Shown here: one piece after another, positions 54,656 through 64,000 of the stretch
Layout: each line of letters begins with the position of its first letter
Numbering within the stretch: the stretch's first letter is position 1
Assembly: GCF_028476545.1 (NCBI RefSeq)
Contig: NW_026732666.1
Coordinates: 1-64,000 of the forward strand
DNA length: 64,000 nucleotides
Source: Physella acuta
Lineage: Eukaryota; Mollusca; Gastropoda; Physidae
Direction of reading: 5' to 3'
Position numbers and translations under genes: made by a program
The notes under the pieces: generated by a model
Seen by the model: only the letters and a program-made list of their open reading frames with translations
Database searches by the model: none
What the model was told of the DNA's origin: nothing

Positions 54656-55893
54656 ACATACAGACCTCAAATACATACCTTACGAAAAGAAAATGCTTTC
54701 TTTATTGCAGTATTAAACGACAGTATCCATGCTCATCATCACTATAATGTGTTCTTTATACATTAAAAATAATTAAAATAACTATGTCGCGTCTTTTAAC
54801 CATTTCAATTTTTTGTTTGTTGGTCATGTTATTTGCATTTATTTATACATATATTTACAATGGTCTCAGCAAAATGTAATACGGTAGTTAAATTTCTTTG
54901 AACTATTTCTTTTTTTTTATTTATAAACAAACGACATAGTTTGTACATGAACCTACTAACTTTATCTTACACAATCGTAAATTCTTTGATGGCATCACGA
55001 TAATTACAGTTTTAAATTAAATCTCTCATTCTAACACTACAACAAGATTCAAGTTAGGTTGTCAAAAATCATATTTTATTGCAATTTGAATGATTGCCAT
55101 TTCAGGCTTGCCACACTCGTATAGACAAACAAATTTAACAAAAAACAACTAATAGACACTGAACGCTGAAGGCAAAGGTAGTAGACTTTGTGTGGGCCAG
55201 GTCAGCGGCTTGTAAATAGACACCACGCACAGGAACGAATATTACTTTGTAAGTTACACAGGAAAAGACAACCAGTTTTTTTTTCAAAAATTTGAATGAG
55301 AAGTTAATATTCATTAAACAAATACATTATTAAACATTTTTAAAAAATTATCAAACAATAGCCAAACAAAGAAAAACTATTTACAAAAGTTAGTTATAAA
55401 CTTAAGCTGTTTTGTTACCCTGAACACACTCTTGTTTCTTTCCTTCTTTAAATAAAAAAAATCTTAAGGCACGTTAAATTTGCCACTTTAAAATGTTCAT
55501 GAAATAATCTATATATTGATAAAGCAGCTAAGTGTACTGTTTAAGAGAGAAAACATCCAGAATTCTCACCTTTTTTTTTGTATAAATAAAGATTAGATCA
55601 ATGAATTAATCAATGAATTATTGGTATACAATAGTAACTTAAGAGAGACGACACTAGAGACAAATTAAGAGACAGATTTTTCTAGGGTTTGTAAACTGTA
55701 AACTATTTAAATACAATTGAAAACACTATATTAACTTGATTTTATATATCAGATGAAATTACCCTGTTTAACTATAACAATTGTAAATTTTATTTCTAAT
55801 TCAAGTAAATTTCAGCAGTCAAGCAAATGTTTAGACTTTGCTTAAGAATAACAACTGAATATTAAAATATAACTTTTATCTAATTATTCATAC

Positions 55894-56885
<992 letters not shown>

Positions 56886-57169
56886 CTAAAGAAATTCAAA
56901 CAGATGTATCGTATAATAAAACGCTAACTTAGTTAAGTATGGACAATGTACGCTATCCCAGTTAACATTAGATAATGGAATCTAGTCAGGCTTAAACAAC
57001 AGACACCAACCTTGGTAGGTTTAGCTGAACCTGGTCCCTTTGTGTCAAACCTGGTCCTGACCGGGTCAGTGAGGTCACCGACACAGCCCTCCGTGTAGCG
57101 GGTCTTGGTGGTGTCTGTCAACATCAGTCTAGACACCACACCGGCCTCTGTGGGGGGAACGTGTGGGGA

Positions 57170-57395
57170 ATGTTAAACCTAACTGTTAAAGTGTATGTGA
57201 TGTTAAACCTAGGTGTGATTAGGTGTTATAGAAAAGTGTATGGAATGTTAAACCTAGGTGTCGTTTTGTGTGTAAAAGTGTAAGGGATGTTAAACCTAGG
57301 TATGGTTAGTTTTTTTAAGTGTATGCGATGTTAAACCTGGGTGTGGTAAGGTGTTAAAGTGTATTTGATGTTAAACCTAAATGTGGCTAGGTGTT
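57170..57395. repeat. ~40-bp intronic minisatellite, copy B (short)
   Basis: About five units of the GATGTTAAACCTAGGTGTGG type, against about 25 at 32,990-34,115. Confidence 0.85.
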
Positions 57396-57441
57396 TATTG
57401 TGCTTAGATGTAGTTAATAAACAGTCAGCTGTAGTTGGTAG

Positions 57442-57622
57442 CAGAGGCGTAGCGAGGGCGGGGGAGGAGGGGGGGGGGGGGCATATGTCCCCGGTCGCCG
57501 ACCCTAGGGGCGCCAAAACGGGTTGAAAAAAAGTTAAAAGCTCATTTTAGCAGCAGTTTTGCATTATAAATATAAACATTGACAGTTTTTTCCGGGCGCC
57601 GGAAAGGGTCGCTTAGCCTCTG
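57442..57622. mobile_element. hAT-like MITE (CAGAGGCGTAGC ends) in copy B intron
   Basis: Starts CAGAGGCGTAGCGAGG and ends GGTCGCTTAGCCTCTG. Copy A has the uninterrupted site near 34,147-34,165, so it inserted after duplication II. Target duplication is not clear. Confidence 0.8.
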
Positions 57623-58129
57623 GTTAAACTTGATCTCTATCTATTTTTGATACGATCTCCTTTAACCTATTGTGACTAAAGTAAAGAAAAAATTAAATTT
57701 TTGAACATCCCTGATGGAAAAAAACAAACTATTTTTAACTAACCAATCAACGAGCAGCAGGTGACGATGGCGTCAGTGCACGGTCCAATGGCGTCCATGA
57801 CGGACTGCCGGACGAAGCCGGTGGTGCTGAGGACTTTGAGCTTCCAGTGGGGCTCTGGGATATCTTCACAGTGGGAGGAGAGCATCTGGATCATGGAGGG
57901 CTGCAGGCTGGCGATGGTGCACTTCTCTTTCTCTATCAGGTCCCAGGTCTGAACGTGCCAGTAGAAAGGACGGACGGGATTAGTGGTAGGTAATCTAACG
58001 ATTGGTTTATTTTATTTTGTTTGGGTAATACATTCAGAGACGTAATCCTAATCCCGGTTTGTATCCAATCGAAGTAAACAACCGGAACAATTTAAAATCA
58101 TTAGACTTACCCATGTGACTCACACAACA

Positions 58130-58775
58130 ACTATAACTGACCCACACAACGACCATAACTCCCTGACACACACAACGACCATACCTGACCCATACAACGA
58201 TCATACCTCACTGACCCACATAACGTCCATACCTGACCCTCAAAACGACCATACCTGACCCATACAACAATCATATCTGACCAACACAACGACCAAATAT
58301 GACCCACAGAACGACCGTATCTAACCCATACAACAATCATATCTGACCAACACAACGACATAACCTGACCCATACAACGACCAAATATGACCCACAGAAC
58401 GACCGTATCTAACCCATACAACAATCATATCTGACCAACACAAGGACATAACCTGACCCATACAACGACATAACATGACCCATGTAAAGAAAATACCTCT
58501 TTGACCACCACAACAACTTTACCTCACTAAACCAACATAACGACAAAAGCTCACTGACCCACACAACGACCATACCTGACCCACACAACGAATATACCTT
58601 TCTGACCCACACAACGACCATACCTCACTGACCCACACAACGACCATACCTCCCTGACCCACACAACGACCATACCTCACTGACCCACACAAGGACCATA
58701 CCTCCCTGACCCATACAACGACCATACCTCCCTGATCCACACAACGACCATACCTTACCCACACAACGACCATAC
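58130..58775. repeat. 22/26-bp splice-donor minisatellite, copy B
   Basis: Same unit as 34,650-37,791, beginning at the exon 4 donor (AAG|GTATGG) and more degenerate towards exon 5. Confidence 0.9.
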
Positions 58776-58987
58776 CTTACTGACAACCTTCTCCGCCGGA
58801 CAGTCTGTGAGAGTGGACTTGACGATCGTACATCCGGTGCTGATGTAGCAGAACGGCAACCCTGTCAACCAGCTGACAGGCCAGTCGTTGTAAACTACGT
58901 CATCACGTATGATGTTAAACATGTCCTCGACCCGGTGAGCGATCTGACACAGCTGGGAGTGGTTACGTAACACCAATTTGTAGTGCT

Positions 58988-59255
58988 CTGGGGAGATACA
59001 TGGATCAAATGTTCTGGGGAGATACATGTATCAAATGTTCTGGGGAGATACATGGATCAAATGTTCTGGGGAGATACATGGATCAAATGTTCTGGGGAGA
59101 TACATGTATCAAATGTTCTGGGGAGATGAATGGATCAAATGTTCTGGGGAGATACATGGATCAAATGTTCTGGGGAGATACATGGATCAAATGCTCTGGG
59201 GAGGTACATGGATCAAATGTTCTGGGGAGATACATAGATCAAATATTCTGGGCAG
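58988..59255. repeat. 26-bp splice-acceptor minisatellite, copy B
   Basis: About ten units of AACATTTGATCCATGTATCT plus CCCCAG on the minus strand, directly before exon 4. Confidence 0.9.
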
Positions 59256-59380
59256 ATACAAGTAGACAGTTTCTGGGAAGATATAAGTATTGATGCTTTG
59301 TAACGCTGCATCTGGGAAATTGTGAAGACAAGTTTTCTAGATTTGGTTTAGAAACTATTTTGTTTGGGGCGGCGTAATCA

Positions 59381-59756
59381 AGGGAGGGAGGGAGGGAGGG
59401 AGGGAGGGAGGGAGGGAGGGAGGGAGGGAGGGAGGGAGGGAGGGAGGGAGGGAGGGAGGGAGGGAGGGAGGGAGGGGAGGGGAGGGAGGGGAGGGGAGGG
59501 AGGGAGGGGAGGGGAGGGAGGGGAGGGGAGGGGAGGGAGGGAGGGAGGGAGGGAGGGAGGGGAGGGGAGGGGAGGGAGGGAGGGAGGGAGGGAGGGAGGG
59601 AGGGAGGGAGGGAGGGAGGGAGGGAGGGAGGGAGGGAGGGAGGGAGGGAGGGAGGGAGGGAGGGAGGGAGGGAGGGAGGGAGGGAGGGAGGGAGGGAGGG
59701 AGGGAGGGAGGGAGGGAGGGAGGGAGGGAGGGAGGGAGGGAGGGAGGGAGGGTTAT
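59381..59756. repeat. (GGGA)n array, ~370 bp
   Basis: Nearly pure GGGA with a few GGGGA units. It stands where copy A has a SINE, exons 3 and 2 and the extra 93-bp units. It probably grew from the GGGAGGGAGTGAGGGAGG stretch seen in the 93-bp repeat of copy A. Confidence 0.95.
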
Positions 59757-59994
59757 GCTGGTGGCAATAAGAAACTGACCTCGTTCTGGAAAACTCTCCC
59801 AGATAAACCTCAGCTTGCCGTTGACCGTTCGGTAGCTGAGCTCAGGCCGGGGGTCAATGATTGGCTGGGTTAAAGCGTCGGAGTGACACAGCATCTGGGG
59901 GGAGGGGGGTGATAGAGATTAGTGTACATAATGTAGTCAATTACAGCTATGTGTGCATACAATTAGGGGAATCAAAGAAATAAGTGTACAAAAT

Positions 59995-60047
59995 TAAGTA
60001 ATCCCTGAAATTACAAAATTAGGGGAATCACACACATTTGTGTACAA

Positions 60048-60142
<95 letters not shown>

Positions 60143-60170
60143 TATGATTATTTATATATATATATATGTG
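59995..60170. repeat. (AT)n microsatellite at the left end of the unit copy
   Basis: About 85 bp of TA followed by the GATTATTTATATATATATAT stretch and then the shared unit sequence. The 5' part of units 1 and 2 (CTGCCCCTAATAGCC onward) is missing here. Confidence 0.9.
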
Positions 60171-61141
60171 TGTGTACAACGTGACAGGACTGTATGTAAA
60201 TATATACTTGTACATCGTGATATGGTTGTCTGTGTAGCCTACCTAGTCTATATATATTTTTTTTAAATAGATGTCTAGTTTATGTTGCGATCAAGTTTCT
60301 TTAAAATAAGACATACCACTTTTTACGAAGTTTTTTTTTTATTATCAAGAACAAGATCTAGATCTAGATTCTATAATGTAGATCTACTTTTTTCAAACAG
60401 TTGTTTTTTAAATTTCAACAGGAAGTTGAAAGCAAAGTTGACAACATGGTGGGTGATTTCTGGAAACTGTGAAAAGTTAATAGTATGACGTCATGGAAAT
60501 ATGATTGTGTGGAGAATGTTAATTTTTTTTTAATAGCCGACACCTTTTTTTTGTGTTTGAACAACTTTATATGCAAAAGAATAGAACATTCTTGGTAAAA
60601 ATAGTTTTTTTTTTTAAAGGACGAAGAAATAATCATCGTTATCTTAAGGGATTATTTCTTTTTAAATCTAAAAATTATGACTAAAACTGTATAGTTATAC
60701 TAACTAGACTCTACTCTAACGAGCCTCATCTGCCCGAGGGTTCGAACTCGAAACCATGAACTTTACCGACTTGACCACGCCCACCCCACACGAAGGATCA
60801 AATCGATAATTTCAAAGTTGCCGAGCACAGAATAACTTTTTATTTATAATTGTATCCGTTTCTTTTTAAACTAACTGTTTTTGCAATGTTGTTCGCCATT
60901 TAAATTCTCAAAACCTTTTTGAACTTCTCTATTTGAATTGTTGGAACATTCACACTATTCGAGAATGCGGTTACATTCACTAATACTTAAGCTTGTGTAT
61001 ACAGGGGTATGTCCATTAAAATAGATTACAATATTGCGTACAAGCAATACATTTATGTTTCTTACCAGTTCCTCTAGAGAACACAGTTGGTAATTAATAT
61101 ATTCAATTTTAAGTAAAACATATATCATCATTTCACGTTCG

Positions 61142-61345
61142 TGCCCAAGACACATGGGGCAGATAAATGATATTTTCCGGGGAGGGGGGGGGGGACAACA
61201 TTTCCAAGGGGACGGACACTTGTTAAAGTAGGCCTATATGTTTTCTATATCAATTCCATTTCGTTCGGGGGGGGGGGGGCAAAGATTTTCTTCGAGGGTG
61301 GGGAAGTTGCCTGGAAGATACTCTGACCGCCTAAAATGTGTAAAG
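61142..61345 (+). mobile_element. Diverged poly-G hAT-like MITE
   Basis: Interrupts the shared unit sequence, which is continuous at about 41,553 and 44,888. Contains TTTCGTTCGGGGGGG and ends GCCTGGAAGATACTCTG, like the family at 50-319. The left end is worn. Confidence 0.6.
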
Positions 61346-62335
61346 TAATTGATTTTTTTTTTTAAATTTGGAGAAAGATTAGGTTTATTTGTCTATACCC
61401 TAAAGAACGATCAAAAACTTTTTGTCATTACGTATTTATTCCAGCAAAAATTACGTGTACCTAAAACAATTACCGTTCACGTAATATATTTCAAAAGAAA
61501 GAAGTTAAAGAACACAAATGTTTGATGCTCAATCTAATTTCCTTTAGGGTAAACCCGTGTTCGCATGTTTGAATTAGAGTAGATTAAATTTTAAATGTTA
61601 GCAGTAGAACTAGCGTGCAGCTTAGTTAGTTGGTAACATATTGGGATAAGATAAGTTTTAACTTAAAATTTAAAAAGAAAAATTACATCTATCCTATATA
61701 TCTACATTATTATTACTAATTACAACCACTTAAACCAGTAGATTATTTAGTATAAATAAAATAAACGCACCGTAGCGTGTAGATCTGTATCAGTTATACA
61801 CGCAATATATTTCAAAAGAAACAAGTTAAAGTGTGCAGATTAGTTAGTTGGTAACATATTGGGATAAGATAAGGTTTAACATAAAATAAAATAAAAACCC
61901 TCTATCCTATCTAGATTCTAGACTCTATATCTGTATTAGATCTATTAATTACTATTTACAACGAATTACACCAGTAGATTATTTAGCATGAAATTAATCT
62001 CACCGTAGCGTTTAGATCTATATCAGTTATACACGAAAACTAGACTTTCCACTCAGACTATCTGATCTCCTTACCGTACGTTGCTTTCTACTGTTACCAA
62101 ATATTTGACTTGAAGGACATATGACGTTATCTTAAGCCTCGGCTCTCAATCTATTCCGCACTATTAGACACGCGTCATCACGTTCAATATGGTTTTAAGT
62201 CGTGCAACTCTGGTGTAAATAAAACATGTAAAGTACTAAAAAAAATTTCATAAAAAACGTTTTAATAACAAGCTTTTATGTAATAATGCACTGAAAAGTA
62301 GAAAATAAATAATATTATACAATACTATTTTAATT

Positions 62336-62790
<455 letters not shown>

Positions 62791-63345
62791 TTTTAATCTC
62801 TATAACGTATATGTATAATAAGTTAAATAAATTAAATTTCATGAATATATTTGTGTATTTTCTTTATAAATTAAGCTGCAACGATAGAAATCATTTCCCT
62901 CATGTAGAGGTTAGCGCCCTCAGTCCTGTGTTGTTAAACTCAAGCCCGTTGGAGCAGTGCTAAAGTTATGGCCTTCCAATGGAAATAGAGAAAATATCAT
63001 TTCAGAATACCGGAAAGGCCATACTACTTACGCAAAATCAGATGTACAACTGTTTTAAAATATTGTCAGACCCCCTCCTCCTCACACTTCCACAAACACT
63101 CCTAGGTTGTTGTATAATAATTTGCTTGATTGATAGAATGATAAGTTGATTTTTAATTTTCCAATGTGGTATAACCCCAATCCACTTCTGTGGACAGGAT
63201 ATTTGGTGTCATCTTCCTAAATTTGTGCAAAAATTATTTTAATTCACCAAGAAAAAAATGCATTAAGTGACCTTAAGCTTTCACTTATTAATTCGTGTCG
63301 AAAAAAATCATTGCTTTTCTAGTAAATTATTAAATTTATATCTTA
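62791..63345. other. No gene recognised
   Basis: AT-rich sequence without clear repeats or splice-flanked open frames. Confidence 0.5.
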
Positions 63346-63349
63346 ATAT

Positions 63350-63564
63350 TTTCGCCATGGTGTCACCCTCCCCCTCCAAATGGTGTCACCCAGTGCGGTC
63401 AGCACCCTCCGCTACGCCTCTGAACATTATGATAATTACACTTTAAACTTAAAATTTCTAATTTTAAAAAAACATCATTAGATTAAGGCTGGCTGAAAAT
63501 TACAAAATTTTAATGCCAATTGACCTATTGCCATTTCGATGTATTATTAAAAAAATATAAAGTG

Positions 63565-63644
<80 letters not shown>

Positions 63645-63645
63645 T
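63350..63645. repeat. hAT-like end, shared repeat segment, (AT)n
   Basis: 63,355-63,422 (ATGGTGTCACCCTCCCCC ... CCGCTACGCCTCTG) looks like one end of a CAGAGGCGTAGC-type element. 63,425-63,570 matches part of 30,950-31,085. An (AT)n tract follows to 63,642. Confidence 0.65.
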
Positions 63646-63649
63646 TAGC

Positions 63650-64000
63650 TTAAAATGTCTAGTATGTAAATTCAAACTAATTTATATATTTATACATGGA
63701 CTACCATCAATCCCACACTCAACGAAGAGTATAAAAAAACGGTTAAAATAATCTCAAGTAGATCTTGTCTTCGTATTGTCAACACGTTCTTGTGTATGAA
63801 AAATTACAAGTTAGCAAACTAGAATCCTAAGCCCTAACTAACACGTTTCATGAATTATAGAAAAACATATTTCGTGAACACTAACCTAAAATATTTCATA
63901 AGCATGAGCCTAATGATTTCATAAATCCGAGCCCAGCACGTTTCATAAAGCCTAGCCTAACTTGTTCAATAAAACGTTGCTAAACTTGTACCCTAAAGCC
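63650..64000. repeat. Inverted copy of 52,830-53,165 and direct match to 53,330-53,380
   Basis: 63,650-63,970 is the reverse complement of 52,830-53,150. The last 40 bases (CTAACTTGTTCAATAAAACG onward) match 53,330-53,375 directly. The satellite continues past the window end. Confidence 0.85.

Larger units (their letters stand above)
57011..59894 (-). pseudogene. AMP-binding (acyl-CoA synthetase-like) domain gene, copy B, two exons missing
   Basis: Exons equivalent to copy A exons 1, 4, 5 and 6 lie at 59,780-59,894, 58,776-58,987, 57,744-57,948 and 57,011-57,147, all open with GT-AG borders. Exon 4 here retains SWLTGLPFCYISTG, a segment normal for the family but missing in copy A. The DNA that should hold exons 2 and 3 is replaced by a (GGGA)n array. 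Their summed length (240 bp) is a multiple of three, so exons 1 and 4 still join in phase. As in copy A, no P-loop TSGTTGxPK and no C-terminal domain are found. It could be a pseudogene or a shortened, catalytically inactive form. Confidence 0.6.

Noticed and set aside
59364-59894. Poly-(SLPP) and poly-(GREG) frames
   Set aside because: Translations of the (GGGA)n array run into a real exon. Only the exon part 59,780-59,894 is meaningful.

Overview
The window looks like nuclear DNA of a metazoan, most likely a gastropod or other mollusc. The grounds are split genes with GT-AG introns, tRNA-derived SINEs, TTAGGG-type telomere-like repeats, very long (AT)n tracts and many small DNA transposons. 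The species cannot be named from sequence alone. Coding density is very low, and most of the 64 kb is duplications, minisatellites and transposon remnants.

Left part (1-31,000): a cluster of four related seven-transmembrane receptor genes, each with its coding region in one exon and a likely spliced 5' leader. They lie at 5026-6219 (+), 14442-15689 (-), 22853-24046 (+) and 27887-29059 (+). The first and third are near-identical paralogues (about 17 differences in 397 residues) inside a large direct duplication (about 1-10,070 and 17,710-25,510). Comparing the two copies gives pre-insertion ('empty') sites for several mobile elements: a hAT MITE (567-830) and a 2.0 kb piggyBac-like element (7500-9528) are only in copy 1, and a Helitron-like element (20349-21256) is only in copy 2. 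The receptors lack the usual DRY arginine and NPxxY asparagine, have a long Pro/Tyr/Gln-rich third cytoplasmic loop (three with PPxY-type motifs), and have almost no C-terminal tail.

Middle and right part (30,800-62,700): a second duplicated block on the minus strand. Each copy holds exons of an AMP-binding (acyl-CoA synthetase-like) domain and, just downstream, exons of a small signal-peptide/coiled-coil protein. Copy A (31,966-39,697) keeps six AMP-binding exons in consistent phase but has lost most of the small gene's two-transmembrane exon. Copy B (55,894-59,894) keeps that exon but lacks two AMP-binding exons, where a pure (GGGA)n array now sits. Between them are three tandem units (39,884-47,660), separately interrupted by a LINE 3' fragment (42,534-43,034), a Helitron-like element (46,294-47,325) and a broken Ty3/Gypsy retrotransposon (47,826-52,801).

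The most unusual pattern is that several independent minisatellites start exactly at gene boundaries. The 36-bp repeat beside the minus-strand receptor and the ~60-bp repeats after the plus-strand pair re-copy the last codons and stop codon. In the AMP-binding gene a 22/26-bp array of about 3 kb re-copies a 5' splice site, a 26-bp array re-copies the 3' splice site of the same exon, and a 93-bp repeat re-copies another exon end with its donor. All of this was read by eye; no database search was possible.
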